Below are positions 21,324 through 35,959 of a stretch of DNA of 64,000 nt, piece after piece. The notes below the pieces were generated by a model. The model worked only from the letters and a program-made list of their open reading frames with translations. It was not told the DNA's origin and did no database searches. This DNA comes from Bartonella rattimassiliensis 15908 (GTDB lineage: Bacteria; Pseudomonadota; Alphaproteobacteria; Rhizobiales; Rhizobiaceae). Made by a program: the position numbers and the translations under genes. Position 1 is the stretch's first letter; every line of letters starts with the position of its first letter. The stretch is from NCBI RefSeq assembly GCF_000278215.1, contig NZ_JH725068.1:84337-148336 (forward strand). Direction: 5' to 3'.

Positions 21324-22202
21324 GGAATTTAATACATACCTCCTATAAAAAACAACTCATTGAATGTTTTTATTACATAAAATAATTGATTTATAAGGAT
21401 AATTAGCCATCCTTCATCTTGAATCAGAAAATATTATAAGATTCTCTCATAATGAAGATTGCACAATTTCTTATATTTTTACCTCTTCCATTCTATCTAA
21501 AATCTAAAAGTTTCACAAAAAACTCTCATATTAATTTATACTTTTCATTTATACATTTAACTTAGATAGACTTTTCTTAACTTTCAGGACTATACTCCCC
21601 CCTAAGCACTCTTTTCTTCACGCTTTTTTTATATTTAATAGTTTATTAGCTGTATATTTTAATCATTTTAAAATTGTTTTTCAAATTACATATATTAGTA
21701 TGTTATTGAATTTTCTTGATTAACAAAGAGCAATCACAAAATGCTTTCTTCTAAAGAATATTCTACAATCCCCCTATCATTGCTATCTCATGAAATAAAT
21801 ACCCCTGATATCTCTGAATACATCCAAACCCCTCTCCCAACATAATCGCAAAAAATATAATTCATTTTCTACCAACATTTTTATGCTTATGAAGTGTGTA
21901 AAGGCGCCCTTCTACACTTTGCTAATTCGTCAATATTGCGATAACCCTTAGCTGTTGGAGAGCATTCTTTTAGCACGCATTTTTTTTCTTAAATAGTTTT
22001 TTATCCGCATGTCTCTCCTCGCTTGAAACGTGTAAAAAACTAAAACGTGCAAGAAAATGTTTTTTATCGATTGGATATAAACAGATTTGAAATGGAAAAA
22101 ATTTACGAGCTTGACTCTCTTATTCAACATAAAAATTACAAGCTATTATTATAAATCAATATATTGATTTATATTAAAACAATATTGCCTTCTTATAACC
22201 CA
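21324..22202. other. Long AT-rich non-coding gap
   Basis: About 880 bases between the NlpC/P60 gene and the end of mutT. No plausible coding frame, tRNA or terminator of note. The right end holds repeat copy C (about 22066-22170). A short motif AAGATTCTCTCAT near 21439 also occurs in other repeat copies and may be a shred of another one. Confidence 0.55.
22066..22170 (+). repeat. Dispersed intergenic repeat, copy C
   Basis: Has ACAGATTTGAAATGGAAAAA, CTCTCTTATTCAACATAAAAA and ATTATAAATCAATATATTGA in the shared order. It ends about 33 bases past the mutT stop, on the 3' side of that minus-strand gene. Confidence 0.6.
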
Positions 22203-22616
22203 TTAAAGAAGACGATTTTTTAGGACTTGAACCAATGGCTTATCAGCATCAGGCATCGGATATTTATCAAGATCACCAATAAAAACCCATGATAAGTCTT
22301 GCCCTTCTCGCCCTTGCGCAACACCCTCATAATGCTCACAGAGATACAATGGCATTAAGAGATGAAACGTTTCATAGCTATGACTTGCAAATGTTAAAGG
22401 ATATAAATTATTTTGCTGAACATACACACCAAGCTCTTCTTCTAGCTCACGAATCAATGATATTTCTGGAGTTTCACCTTGCTCAACTTTTCCACCAGGG
22501 AACTCCCATAAACCAGCCAGCGACTTTCCTTCAGGACGCTTGGTAAGCAAAACACAATTATTTTGATCAAACAATGCGCACGCAACAACAAGAAGTACGG
22601 AATTTTTTATACACAT
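22203..22616 (-). CDS. mutT: 8-oxo-dGTP diphosphatase MutT (Nudix hydrolase)
   Basis: Cleans oxidised dGTP from the nucleotide pool. 137 residues with a complete Nudix box, GGKVEQGETPEISLIRELEEELG, read in pieces: the G, the E after seven, and the REXXEE core are all present. The preceding LAGLWEFPGG block is typical of true MutT. The start at 22616 (ATG) has GGAG upstream; the TTG at 22628 overlaps that SD. It is next to argJ in the same direction, as in Brucella. Confidence 0.9.
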   Translation of the reverse strand: MCIKNSVLLVVACALFDQNNCVLLTKRPEGKSLAGLWEFPGGKVEQGETPEISLIRELEEELGVYVQQNNLYPLTFASHSYETFHLLMPLYLCEHYEGVAQGREGQDLSWVFIGDLDKYPMPDADKPLVQVLKNRLL

Positions 22617-22730
22617 ATCACTCTCCAATTGGGATCATACAGATAACTATCTTCTCTTCACTGCTCCTAAAAGAGCTCACATACCTCTTTTTCTCTGAAA
22701 AATAATAAGCTGCTAAATATAATACATCCA

Positions 22731-23963
22731 TTAACTTCTGTAATCACTGTTAATCATAACGTACTCTTTTGTTAAATCGCAAGACCAAACCGTCGCCCTA
22801 CCATTACCCAAACCGATATCAACACGAATTGTGATGTGTTTACCTTGCATATAAGATCCTATTGTCTCTTCACAATACTCAGGATCTCGTTCACCATTCA
22901 CTGCCACACGATGTTCACCAAACCAAATCGTCAACAGATCACGATCGACTTCAACACCGGCCTTCCCAACAGCCATAACAACCCGCCCCCAATTGGCATC
23001 TTCACCGGCAATAGCTGTTTTTATAAGCGGTGAATTTGCAATTGACAAAGCAATTGTTTTTGCATCATCATTTGTTGTAGCACCAATTACATTAACCTCA
23101 ATTAAATGACGAGCACCTTCACCATCACAAACAATTTGTAATGCAAGCTCGTGCAAAAGTACACTCAAGTGCTTTGAGAACACTTCATAACGTGGATCTG
23201 TTTTGCATGTAATGCAAGGAAAATTTTCTTTTCCTGTCGCAAACATCATAAGAGTATCTGACGTTGAGGTATCGCTATCAACAGTAATTGAGTTGAAAGA
23301 GCTTTGAACCGCCTCTGATAATATAGATTGAAGTATATTCGAAGAAATTCCTGCATCACTTACAATAAAAGAGAGCATTGTTGCCATATCTGGTGCAATC
23401 ATACCAGAACCTTTGGCAATCCCATTAATGGTAACAGTCTCTTCTCCGCAATCAAAAGTGCACGTAGCAAGTTTTGGAAATGTATCAGTTGTCATGATAG
23501 CCTTTGCAGCTTCCAACCAATTTTCTTCTTTTGCTCTCTCTGCCATACTTGGCAAAAGATTTATAATACCCGATGCATCCATTGGCTCACCAATAACACC
23601 TGTGGAAGCTATGAAAATTTCATTTTCTCTAACCTTTAAAGCTTTCGCTGCTGCATATATTATTTCACCTGTTGTATGCTTTCCTTTACTTCCTGTAAAA
23701 GCATTTGCATTTCCAGAATTTACAACAACACCTCTCGCAATCCCATGAGGAAGCGATGCACGACAATGCTCTACAGGGGAAGATGGACATTTTGAACGCG
23801 TAAAAACACCGGCCACACTCACAGGCTTATCGAATACAATCAAAAGAAGATCTGTACGATTTTTATATTTAATCCCCGCTTCAGCTGTTGCTATCCGTAC
23901 ACCCGATAATGGGGAAAGTTCTTGGATCTTTTGGGGCGACAAAGGAGATAATTTCAAAACCAC
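22731..23963 (-). CDS. argJ: Arginine biosynthesis bifunctional protein ArgJ
   Basis: ArgJ transfers acetyl from N-acetylornithine to glutamate and often also makes N-acetylglutamate from acetyl-CoA. About 410 residues from a GTG at 23963; the frame is open to a TTG at 24005, but the extra residues do not look like ArgJ. The self-cleavage motif [16 protein letters not shown] is intact, with the Thr of MATML as the new N-terminal nucleophile. [10 protein letters not shown] and [17 protein letters not shown] are also typical. The start is uncertain among GTG 23963 and TTG 23957. Confidence 0.93.
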   Translation of the reverse strand: MVLKLSPLSPQKIQELSPLSGVRIATAEAGIKYKNRTDLLLIVFDKPVSVAGVFTRSKCPSSPVEHCRASLPHGIARGVVVNSGNANAFTGSKGKHTTGEIIYAAAKALKVRENEIFIASTGVIGEPMDASGIINLLPSMAERAKEENWLEAAKAIMTTDTFPKLATCTFDCGEETVTINGIAKGSGMIAPDMATMLSFIVSDAGISSNILQSILSEAVQSSFNSITVDSDTSTSDTLMMFATGKENFPCITCKTDPRYEVFSKHLSVLLHELALQIVCDGEGARHLIEVNVIGATTNDDAKTIALSIANSPLIKTAIAGEDANWGRVVMAVGKAGVEVDRDLLTIWFGEHRVAVNGERDPEYCEETIGSYMQGKHITIRVDIGLGNGRATVWSCDLTKEYVMINSDYRS

Positions 23964-24095
23964 AATATGCTTTCTATAAAAACAAAGAAAATAACGACAA
24001 ATCAATAACCTCTCATAAAAAAACTGCTAAGCTTTTTGAACAAAACTAATTCCGCAAATTCTCTATTAAAGAGGCTATCCACTTATTTTTTCTAG

Positions 24096-25049
24096 CTATT
24101 CTGTATCTTCTTCATCGGATGTCTCATCGGGAAGCAGCGTTCCAGTTTGATTAAGCGATTCCATGGCTTTTGTAACATTAGGATCAGGATATTTCACATC
24201 CATCTTGCTACGTAAATCAACAATTAGTTCCTGATAGCGCTTTTTTATCATCTGTGTACGCAACATCTCTTTAACATCATCAAATGCAGGAGGTTGCTTT
24301 AAACGACGATCTTCTAATTTAATAATATGCCAACCAAAAGGACTTTCAACAGGTTGTTTCGTGTATTCGCCAACCTTCAAACTAAATGCTGCATCTTCAA
24401 AAGGCTTGACCATTTGACCATGGCTAAAATAGCCAAGATCACCTCCAACAGCAGCAGAGCCATCTGTTGAACTTTTCTTTGCAATCTCTTCAAAACTTTC
24501 GCCTTTATTTAAATGCTTAATAATAGCTTCTGCTTCTTTTTTCGTTTTGACCAAAATATGACGTGCTTTAACTTCATCCTCTTTAGGTAAAGCAGAAACT
24601 TCTTGCTTATAAAGGGCTTCCAAGTCAGTATCTGAGATTTGGTCAACAATCGTCTGTTTAAAATAAAGCTGTTGAAGAACGTTGTCACGCATGACTGCCA
24701 TACGTTTATCGTAAGCTTCTGTCTTATCAATGCCCTTGCTTCTTGCGGCTTTTGCAAGTGCCTGCATATCCAAATAAGCTTTTAAAACCATAATACGGCG
24801 TTGTTCATCAGGAAAACGCGTTAAATTAGGATTTATTTCAAGTGCTAAATCATCTAATTGACCTGCTGTAATATTCTTTCCATCAATAACTGCCATAACA
24901 TGAGAAGGAGAAATTGTTTTTTCAGAATCTTTCTCCAAAATCTTTAAATCATTCAACGGTGAATTCAAACTCTCTTGGGCTTTCACCCCTAAACTTGTAC
25001 TTGCCAATAAAGTTGATACTAAAAACAGTGTAATAAAGTTGAATTTCAT
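24096..25049 (-). CDS. Periplasmic parvulin-type peptidyl-prolyl isomerase (PpiC/SurA-like)
   Basis: A secreted foldase that isomerises X-Pro bonds. 317 residues; starts at 25049 after AAGGAG with a clear signal peptide (MKFNFITLFLVST then a hydrophobic stretch to ...GVKA). A helical N-terminal chaperone-like region precedes one parvulin domain: VKARHILVKTKKEAE, GGDLGYFSHGQMVKPFEDA, SPFGWHIIKLEDRR. The acidic tail ends DETSDEEDTE. It lies between argJ and secA, the usual order in this group, and likely helps fold envelope proteins after Sec export. Confidence 0.9.
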   Translation of the reverse strand: MKFNFITLFLVSTLLASTSLGVKAQESLNSPLNDLKILEKDSEKTISPSHVMAVIDGKNITAGQLDDLALEINPNLTRFPDEQRRIMVLKAYLDMQALAKAARSKGIDKTEAYDKRMAVMRDNVLQQLYFKQTIVDQISDTDLEALYKQEVSALPKEDEVKARHILVKTKKEAEAIIKHLNKGESFEEIAKKSSTDGSAAVGGDLGYFSHGQMVKPFEDAAFSLKVGEYTKQPVESPFGWHIIKLEDRRLKQPPAFDDVKEMLRTQMIKKRYQELIVDLRSKMDVKYPDPNVTKAMESLNQTGTLLPDETSDEEDTE

Positions 25050-25483
25050 AAATATACTCCTTAAAAATGAAGGCAGGTTCAAGATTCCATTTTTTTACCA
25101 TAACACTTTAGATTTTAAACAGAGAAATAAATTAGTAATTTGTTTTAAAAAATATAAAATCATCCTTTCATTTCCGTTTTTCAAACCCTATCTAATACAA
25201 GTGAAAAACATGATAATAGAGAAAAATGATATATTGTATCTTAAATTACTTTGTATTGTATCCGTTAAATAGCATATCTAAAGTTGACATAGTACACTTA
25301 GCCTCTTATCTCTATTTACAATTAAAGTGGGAAATTGCACACTAACAAGTATAATGGTACCATCTGCATTTTATGATACCTCTATGACATCAGAAAACTT
25401 AAAGAAAATAGAAAATGTAGAATATGAGAAGAGCATATGAACTACCCAACAAGAGTGACAACAATTAAAAGAAAGGACCAGAG
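25050..25483. other. Divergent intergenic region between ppi gene and secA
   Basis: About 430 bases carrying the upstream regions of the foldase gene (-) and secA (+). The only structure recognised is a sigma-70-like element at 25284-25312. No conserved small ORF was recognised. Confidence 0.45.
25284..25312 (+). promoter_or_regulatory. Candidate secA promoter
   Basis: A perfect -35 TTGACA (25284-25289), 17-base spacing and a modest -10 TATCTC (25307-25312). This would give a leader of about 165 bases before secA. Confidence 0.35.
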
Positions 25484-28201
25484 ATGGTCAATTTAAGTGT
25501 TTTTGCACGTAAATTTTTTGGTTCAGCTCATGAGAAACGTCTCAAAGTGCTCCGCCAGAAAGTTGCACAAATTAATGCTTTGGAGGAACAATTCGTAAAA
25601 TTAAGCGATGAGCAGCTTTGCCAAAAAACAGATGCCTTTCGTAAACGTCTTCGTGAAGGTGAAAATGTTGATTTACTCTTACCAGAAGCTTTCGCAACTG
25701 TTCGTGAGGCAGCGAAACGTGTTTATAATATGCGCCCTTTTGACGTACAACTTATTGGTGGAATGGTCCTTCACGACTGTAGCATAGCTGAAATGCGTAC
25801 CGGTGAAGGTAAAACGTTAATGGCAACTCTACCAATTTATCTCAATGCATTGGAAGGTAAAGGCGTTCATGTTGTGACGGTAAACGATTATCTTGCAAGT
25901 CGTGATGCTGAAACAATGGGAAAAATTTTTAGTTTTCTAGGACTTACAACAGGTGTGATTCTTCATGATCTTGATAGTGATGCCCGTCGAGAAGCCTATG
26001 CATGTGACATCACATATGCCACAAATAATGAACTAGGTTTTGATTACTTGCGTGATAATATGGCCTTTGATCATAGTCAAATGGTCCAACGTGGACATCA
26101 TTATGCAATTGTCGATGAAGTAGATTCGATCCTCATTGATGAAGCCCGTACACCCCTTATTATTTCTGGTCCTCTAGAAGATCGTTCGGACTTCTATAAC
26201 CTTATTGATACATTTATTCCTACCTTAACTTTAGAAGACTATGAAATAGATGAAAAACAAAAAACAACCACCTTTACAGAAGTTGGTACCGAAAAAATTG
26301 AAAAAATGCTCGAACAAGCTGGGTATCTTAAAGGTGAAAATCTTTATGACATAGAAAATGTTGCCATCGTTCATCATGTGAATAATGCTCTAAAAGCTCA
26401 TAAACTGTTTATTCGCGATAAAGATTACATTGTTCGCAATGATGAAATCGTTATCATTGACGAATTTACAGGGCGAATGATGCCTGGACGGCGTTATTCT
26501 GAAGGACTTCATCAAGCATTAGAAGCTAAAGAGCATGTTACTATTCAACCAGAAAATCAGACACTTGCTTCAATCACTTTCCAAAATTACTTCCGTATGT
26601 ATAGAAAATTGTCTGGAATGACTGGAACTGCAACAACAGAAGTAGAAGAATTTAGAAATATTTATGGTCTTGATGTTATCGAAGTCCCTACAAATTTACC
26701 AATACAGCGTCTTGATGAAGATGATGAAATTTATCGAACAGCAGAAGAGAAATATCGAGCAATTGTGCGCGATATCCGTCAAGCGCATGAAAAAAAACAG
26801 CCTATTCTTGTTGGAACAACTTCTATTGAAAAGTCAGAACAATTGGCAGAACGTTTGCGAAAAGAAGGCATTACCCGTTTTAGAGTCTTAAATGCTCGCT
26901 ATCATGAGCAGGAAGCATACATCATTGCGCAAGCAGGCGTTCCTGGAGCTATCACCATCGCAACAAATATGGCGGGACGTGGTACAGATATACAGCTTGG
27001 TGGTAATTTTGAAATGCGTATCCGGCAAGAGTTACAAAATACCCCTGAAGGTCCAGAACGGACAGTTAAAATTGAAGAAATCAAAAAAGATGTCAAGCAG
27101 CTTAAAGAAAAAGCTTTAGCAGCTGGAGGACTTTACGTTATCGCTACTGAACGTCATGAAAGTCGTCGTATTGATAACCAGCTTCGTGGACGTTCTGGTC
27201 GCCAAGGTGATCCAGGTCGATCAAAATTCTTTCTCTCTCTTCAAGATGATCTTATGCGTATTTTCGGCTCCAATCGTATGGATGGTATGTTGCAAAAACT
27301 TGGATTAAAAGAAAATGAAGCTATTATCCATCCGTGGATTAACAAAGCTATTGAAAAAGCACAAAAAAAGGTCGAAGCAAGAAACTTTGAAATTCGTAAA
27401 AATTTGTTAAAATATGATGATGTCATGAATGATCAACGCAAGGTTATTTTTGAACAGCGTATGGAGGTCATGAACGCAAATGATTTAACAGAAATGATCC
27501 TTGAAATGCGCAATGAAGTTGTGGAAGATCTTGTAGAGACTTATATTCCCTCCGGGACATATTCTGAAAAATGGGATGTAAAAGCTCTCGAAGAAGAACT
27601 TCAACAACTCTTTAATCTTGAGCTTCCTGTGGCAGAATGGGCGAAAGAAGATGGAATTGCCGAAGAACAAATTTTAGAGCGTATCTTAAATGCTGTTATA
27701 AAACTTGAAAATGAGCGTAGTGAACGCTATTCGCCAGAGATTATGGCTTATTTTCACAAAGCAGTATTGCTCGAAACTATTGACACGCTGTGGCGTGAAC
27801 ATCTGGTAAATTTAGATCATTTGCGTTCCGTTGTTGGTTTTCGTGGTTATGCACAACGCGATCCACTCAATGAGTATAAGACAGAATCATTTGAACTCTT
27901 TCAAAGTATGTTGAGAAATTTGCGCAGAATTGTCACTTCTAAGCTTATGCGCTTTGAAATTATTCAACATTCTACAGAACCAACCATATCTGAAAAAACT
28001 AATAATAATTCAACTGTCTTTAATAATCAAAGTCAAAAAAACGGTTCTGCCTCATGGGCACTATCACAAGAAAATAGACTTGTTAATCCACAAGATCGTG
28101 ACCCTAATGATATAACAACATGGGGAAAAGTTGGACGTAATGAGCGTTGTCCTTGCGGTTCAGAGAAAAAATATAAACACTGTCACGGAGCCTTTGTTTG
28201 A
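25484..28201 (+). CDS. secA: Protein translocase subunit SecA
   Basis: SecA is the ATPase that drives proteins through SecYEG. 905 residues: Walker [14 protein letters not shown], Walker [20 protein letters not shown], helicase motif [14 protein letters not shown], the [14 protein letters not shown] motif VI, the scaffold/wing domains and the C-terminal zinc/SecB-binding motif [14 protein letters not shown]. It starts at 25484 with AGAAAGGA upstream. A Fur-family gene follows after only ten bases. Confidence 0.98.
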   Translation: MVNLSVFARKFFGSAHEKRLKVLRQKVAQINALEEQFVKLSDEQLCQKTDAFRKRLREGENVDLLLPEAFATVREAAKRVYNMRPFDVQLIGGMVLHDCSIAEMRTGEGKTLMATLPIYLNALEGKGVHVVTVNDYLASRDAETMGKIFSFLGLTTGVILHDLDSDARREAYACDITYATNNELGFDYLRDNMAFDHSQMVQRGHHYAIVDEVDSILIDEARTPLIISGPLEDRSDFYNLIDTFIPTLTLEDYEIDEKQKTTTFTEVGTEKIEKMLEQAGYLKGENLYDIENVAIVHHVNNALKAHKLFIRDKDYIVRNDEIVIIDEFTGRMMPGRRYSEGLHQALEAKEHVTIQPENQTLASITFQNYFRMYRKLSGMTGTATTEVEEFRNIYGLDVIEVPTNLPIQRLDEDDEIYRTAEEKYRAIVRDIRQAHEKKQPILVGTTSIEKSEQLAERLRKEGITRFRVLNARYHEQEAYIIAQAGVPGAITIATNMAGRGTDIQLGGNFEMRIRQELQNTPEGPERTVKIEEIKKDVKQLKEKALAAGGLYVIATERHESRRIDNQLRGRSGRQGDPGRSKFFLSLQDDLMRIFGSNRMDGMLQKLGLKENEAIIHPWINKAIEKAQKKVEARNFEIRKNLLKYDDVMNDQRKVIFEQRMEVMNANDLTEMILEMRNEVVEDLVETYIPSGTYSEKWDVKALEEELQQLFNLELPVAEWAKEDGIAEEQILERILNAVIKLENERSERYSPEIMAYFHKAVLLETIDTLWREHLVNLDHLRSVVGFRGYAQRDPLNEYKTESFELFQSMLRNLRRIVTSKLMRFEIIQHSTEPTISEKTNNNSTVFNNQSQKNGSASWALSQENRLVNPQDRDPNDITTWGKVGRNERCPCGSEKKYKHCHGAFV

Positions 28202-28211
28202 AAAGCAAACA

Positions 28212-28631
28212 ATGAAAATGAATAAAAAGCGAAACTATGAGCAAGAATTGCGCACAGCTGGTTTAAGAGTAACGCGCCAACGGCGTATTATTCTTGATAT
28301 TTTGACTGATACAAATGATCATCCCAATGCATTTGAAATTTTTCAGCGTGCAAACAAAATAGATTCAAGTATTTCACTCTCAACAGTTTATCGAACCATG
28401 AAAACATTAGAAGGAAATGGGACAATTCATCGACATACTTTTAGTGGTGGTCCATCTCGTTTTGAGCAAGCAGATGGGCAACATCATGATCATCTCATCG
28501 ATATAGAAACAGGACAAGTTATCGAGTTTCATTCTGATATTATTGAAAAACTGCAAGAAGAAATTGCAAAATCCCTTGGCTATAAGATTGTTCATCATCG
28601 CCTTGAACTTTATGGAAAAAAAAAATCTTAA
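28212..28631 (+). CDS. Fur family transcriptional regulator (Fur/Mur type)
   Basis: A metal-responsive repressor of 139 residues. It has the winged-helix core ([31 protein letters not shown] when aligned) and the metal-binding HHDHLID region. The CxxC structural-zinc motif of classical Fur is absent ([14 protein letters not shown] replaces it), as in alphaproteobacterial Mur/Fur. The C-terminal [11 protein letters not shown] is also Mur-like. The ATG at 28212 lies just after secA; an upstream start at 28131 would overlap secA in another frame. Iron or manganese sensing cannot be told apart from sequence. Confidence 0.85.
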   Translation: MKMNKKRNYEQELRTAGLRVTRQRRIILDILTDTNDHPNAFEIFQRANKIDSSISLSTVYRTMKTLEGNGTIHRHTFSGGPSRFEQADGQHHDHLIDIETGQVIEFHSDIIEKLQEEIAKSLGYKIVHHRLELYGKKKS

Positions 28632-28849
28632 AGAGATGATTATATAGCATTAGATAAAATATCTCAGAAAAACTAGATTTTGTAAAAATTTGTCTTTAAA
28701 ATATAATAGTTTTCATTGGCAAAAGAATTTTTCTGCTTTATTACCCTTTTTTTTCGCTATGCGATAATTTATTGCTAGTGTTATAACAAAACGTTATTGC
28801 AACAAAATATTTTAAAAAATTATATTATGAAAATTAGGCTACTATTATC

Positions 28850-29922
28850 ATGGTTTCTTTGCCACAAGATCGTATGAAACAACTTGAAAAGCGCTTTGAA
28901 ATAATTGAAAGCCAAATGACAACCAATCCAAATGCTGAAATATATGTGAAATTGGCTTCTGAATACGCAGAACTGCAACCAATTATTGCCTCTATACGCG
29001 CATTAAACGTTCTTTACAAAGAGATTTCAGAATTAGAAACGATTATTAACGATAAACAAACAGATATAGAGATGCGTAATCTTGCCCAAGAAGAGCTACC
29101 ATCGTTATATAAAAAAGTAGAACAACTTGAAAAAGAACTCCAGATTCTGCTTTTGCCTAAAGATGTTGCTGATGAAAAAAGCGCTATTGTTGAAATTCGA
29201 GCAGGAACAGGTGGATCAGAAGCAGCACTTTTTTCTGGTGATCTGTTCCGCATGTATGAGCGTTATGCCCATGCTCATAATTGGAAAGTAGAAGTTATTT
29301 CAATCAGCGAAGGAGAAGTTGGCGGATATAAAGAAATTATTGCAACCATTTCAGGAAAAGGTGTCTTTTCTAAATTGAAATATGAATCAGGTGTCCATCG
29401 TGTGCAACGAATCCCCGAAACAGAGACCGGTGGACGTATCCATACATCTGCTTCTACCGTTGCAGTGCTTCCAGAAGCTGAAGAAATTGATATTGATATT
29501 CGTCCTGAAGATATTCGTATCGATACAATGCGTGCCTCTGGAGCAGGAGGACAGCATGTTAACACAACAGATTCAGCTGTTCGTATCACGCATATTCCAA
29601 CAGGAATTATGGTTGTACAAGCAGAAAAATCACAACACCAAAACCGAGCACGGGCACTTCAAATTTTACGGGCACGCTTGTTTGACATTGAAAGACAAAA
29701 AGCGGAAAGTGAACGTTCCGCTTCTCGTAAAAGCCAAGTTGGTTCTGGTGATCGTTCAGAACGTATTCGTACCTATAATTTTCCACAAGGACGTGTCACG
29801 GATCATCGTATTAATCTGACTCTTTATAAGCTTGATCGAATTTTGGAAGGAGATCTTGATGAACTTATTCATGCACTCATTTCAGATCATCAAACAGCAC
29901 TCTTGATGGAAATGGATAATAA

Positions 29923-29926
<4 letters not shown>
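28850..29926 (+). CDS. prfA: Peptide chain release factor 1
   Basis: RF1 ends translation at UAA and UAG. 358 residues. The catalytic GGQ is in [17 protein letters not shown], the stop-codon-reading region in [17 protein letters not shown], and the N-terminal coiled helices span roughly residues 5-100. Overlap of the stop with the TTG start of prmC (TTGA) points to translational coupling. Confidence 0.97.
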
Positions 29927-33903
<3,977 letters not shown>

Positions 33904-33922
<19 letters not shown>

Positions 33923-34302
33923 AATCTTCTCAATCCCTTTTTTACACAAATAATGTCTTCATCAGTTCCACGCAGCTCAAAACGATAAAGGCAAGGTACA
34001 CAACATTTTTCAGCGATGATTTTACTTGCTAAATTATAATAGCGACCAAAATTACGATTCCCACCACCAATGACACCACGAATTAATTTGCGGTTCTCAG
34101 CTTCATTAAGAAAATGGATAACGGCTTTTGGGACCGCCCCTCTTCCTTCACCATCTGCATATGTCGAAACAACGAGGACATAAGGCTCACTAACCAATAC
34201 AGAGGGTTTTCTTTTATCAATTTTGAAGAGTCGTTGACCAAGCTGCGAGACAAAATGTTCTGTATTACCTGTTGCACTGGAATAATAAACAAGAAGCCCC
34301 AT
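33904..34302 (-). CDS. nrdI: Ribonucleotide reductase flavodoxin NrdI
   Basis: NrdI is a flavodoxin-like protein that supplies the oxidant for assembling the manganese-tyrosyl cofactor of NrdF. 132 residues. The FMN loop [13 protein letters not shown] is at the N-terminus and [17 protein letters not shown] matches the family glycine-rich block. Start ATG 34302 shares its A with the stop of nrdH (TAATG), showing tight coupling. The 3' end overlaps nrdE. Confidence 0.94.
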
Positions 34303-34526
34303 TAAGCACAAAGACCACTAATCATATCTGGTCTAAAACCAGACCAATGATTTTCACCACAAACAACAACAGGAACCTGACGATACCCCAAAGATTGAAC
34401 AAAACTGTATGCTTGTTCATCACGGGAAATATCAACAACTCGATAATGAATGCCTTTTGCATCAAAAGCGCGGCGTGTAGCATCACATTGAACACAAGAT
34501 GGTTTGCTATAAATCGTGATTGACAT
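34302..34526 (-). CDS. nrdH: Glutaredoxin-like electron donor NrdH
   Basis: NrdH delivers electrons from thioredoxin reductase to NrdE. 74 residues. It has the redox motif CVQC in YSKPSCVQCDATRRAF and the C-terminal HWSGFRPDMI that marks NrdH rather than glutaredoxin. ATG 34526 gives the normal size; a TTG lies three codons upstream. First gene of nrdHIEF. Confidence 0.94.
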   Translation of the reverse strand: MSITIYSKPSCVQCDATRRAFDAKGIHYRVVDISRDEQAYSFVQSLGYRQVPVVVCGENHWSGFRPDMISGLCA

Positions 34527-35019
34527 TTTCTTCAACTTTCATAATTCCAAATAATCAACCCTAAAAGGTCAATCTAATAATTTGATAGGTACTTAAGAAT
34601 AACAAACAACAGAAATTGTATACAAAATGGATGATTAATTTCAAGGAGCATACAACTTCCTGAACATAACAGAATTTCTCATCAAATAACTTAGACACTA
34701 TGATGAGAATAAGCGATTATTCTACAACTTAAATGGCAAAGCTCCCCAGTTATAAAATAACCTTTTGCTTGCATTACAATTCCCTCCTACTGTCACGTTC
34801 TAAACCACCGTTTTTTAAAGAGTTCTGTTTCACTCTCTGTACGGCAAAAATTAATTACAAAAACGAAAGGAAATTCTTCCAAAAGAGACAATTCAGCAAG
34901 CACACGGTTATACCCTTGCTCAACAACCCTTTATATTTACATTATGGAAATAACTTAGATACCAAACGAAACACACTAACACCCTCTCTTGTGCTTATTT
35001 AGAATCACCAATCATTTTA

Positions 35020-35035
35020 ATACTATATATAGTAT
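35020..35035. promoter_or_regulatory. NrdR-box-like palindrome
   Basis: The 16-base perfect palindrome ATACTATATATAGTAT matches the core of the NrdR consensus (ACACTATATATAGTGT, two symmetric differences). It overlaps the -10 of a minus-strand promoter aimed at nrdHIEF. Only one box is evident, whereas NrdR sites usually come in pairs, which lowers confidence. Confidence 0.45.
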
Positions 35036-35056
35036 ATACTCTCTCTATTTCGTCAA
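35029..35056 (-). promoter_or_regulatory. Candidate nrdHIEF promoter
   Basis: On the minus strand TTGACG (35056-35051) is followed 16 bases later by TACTAT (35034-35029), or 17 bases later by ACTATA. The -10 lies inside the palindrome at 35020-35035. Confidence 0.4.
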
Positions 35057-35125
35057 GGATAATTCAAACATTATTTTGAATTTTCCACGATCTTCCCGCT
35101 AAAATATTTAGCATTTAAAATAAAC

Positions 35126-35166
35126 GTAATAATATAACATTTTATTGACAAATGTTATATTATTAC
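35126..35166. promoter_or_regulatory. Zur-type operator: 17-bp perfect inverted repeat
   Basis: GTAATAATATAACATTT (35126-35142), a 7-base spacer, then its exact reverse complement (35150-35166). Each arm matches much of the alphaproteobacterial Zur consensus (AAATGTTATAnTATAACATTT). The -35 TTGACA of a plus-strand promoter starts in the spacer, so a bound repressor would block znuCBA. Confidence 0.7.
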
Positions 35167-35173
35167 ATAGTGT
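35145..35173 (+). promoter_or_regulatory. Candidate znuCBA promoter
   Basis: Perfect -35 TTGACA at 35145-35150, 17-base spacer, weak -10 TAGTGT at 35168-35173. It would start transcription about 25 bases before znuC. Confidence 0.45.
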
Positions 35174-35203
35174 CCGAGGTGATTAATAACGATAGTATAA
35201 ATT

Positions 35204-35956
35204 ATGGATCTGCATTTCAATAAGATAACATTGGGCTACAGGAATAGAATAGCAATAAGAAGCTTTTCAGCAAAATTAAAAGCTGGTTCATTGGTAGCAA
35301 TAATAGGTGAGAATGGTGCTGGAAAATCAACGCTGCTAAAAGCCATCGCTGGATTGATTAAACCTCTTAAAGGAAAAATTACAAAACCAAAAAAAAGCCG
35401 CATTGCTTATCTTGCTCAGCAATGTGATATAGATCCAACATTTCCAATTGATGTACAAACGCTTGTAAAAACAGGCCTGTGGTCTTTTTGTGGATTGTGG
35501 AAAAACCAACGCCCTTATGACTCTAAGATTCAGAATACACTTGAAATGGTTGGGCTCACAGAACTCGCCACCCATTCGCTTGAAACATTATCAAATGGGC
35601 AATTACAACGCGCTCTTTTTGCACGTATCATTATACAAGACGCTGACATCATTTTGCTTGATGAACCTTTCAATGGCGTAGATCGTAATACCCAAAAAGA
35701 CCTTCTTACACTGATCACACACTGGCAACAACAAGGACGGACAGTTCTCACAGCACTCCACGATCCTTTCATCGTACAAGAATTTTTTCCCCAAATGATC
35801 CAAATTAATCAACAAAATGCCTTGTATGGACAAACAACGCTGTTTCTAGATAATACCATTCACCACATTATGCCCCCCTTTACATCCAATCTTTCGTGTA
35901 TTAGCGCACAAAAGAGTCACCTTTTCACCAATGATTCTCTTTGTCTTAGGTTATAG
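35204..35956 (+). CDS. znuC: Zinc/manganese ABC transporter ATP-binding protein (ZnuC)
   Basis: The ATPase of a high-affinity metal importer. 250 residues with Walker A GENGAGKSTLLKAIAGL, the signature LSNGQLQRALFARII, Walker B IILLDEPFNGVD and switch His in LTALHDP. Gene order is C-B-A; znuB begins three bases after the stop. The Zur-like operator upstream argues for zinc rather than manganese. Confidence 0.9.
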   Translation: MDLHFNKITLGYRNRIAIRSFSAKLKAGSLVAIIGENGAGKSTLLKAIAGLIKPLKGKITKPKKSRIAYLAQQCDIDPTFPIDVQTLVKTGLWSFCGLWKNQRPYDSKIQNTLEMVGLTELATHSLETLSNGQLQRALFARIIIQDADIILLDEPFNGVDRNTQKDLLTLITHWQQQGRTVLTALHDPFIVQEFFPQMIQINQQNALYGQTTLFLDNTIHHIMPPFTSNLSCISAQKSHLFTNDSLCLRL

Positions 35957-35959
35957 TAC

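Larger units (their letters stand above)
34527..35203. other. Divergent intergenic region between nrdHIEF and znuCBA
   Basis: About 680 bases without a credible gene. The half near znuC holds two operator-like palindromes: an NrdR-like box with a minus-strand promoter at 35020-35056, and the Zur-type inverted repeat at 35126-35166. The nrd side would then have a leader of about 490 bases in which no structure was recognised. Confidence 0.5.

Noticed and set aside
25039-25272. 77-codon frame upstream of secA
   Set aside because: Overlaps the 5' end of the foldase gene antisense; AT-rich with no SD.
34733-35002. 89-codon open frame between nrdH and znuC
   Set aside because: No SD, no recognisable motif, odd composition, and it lies in the upstream region of nrdHIEF.
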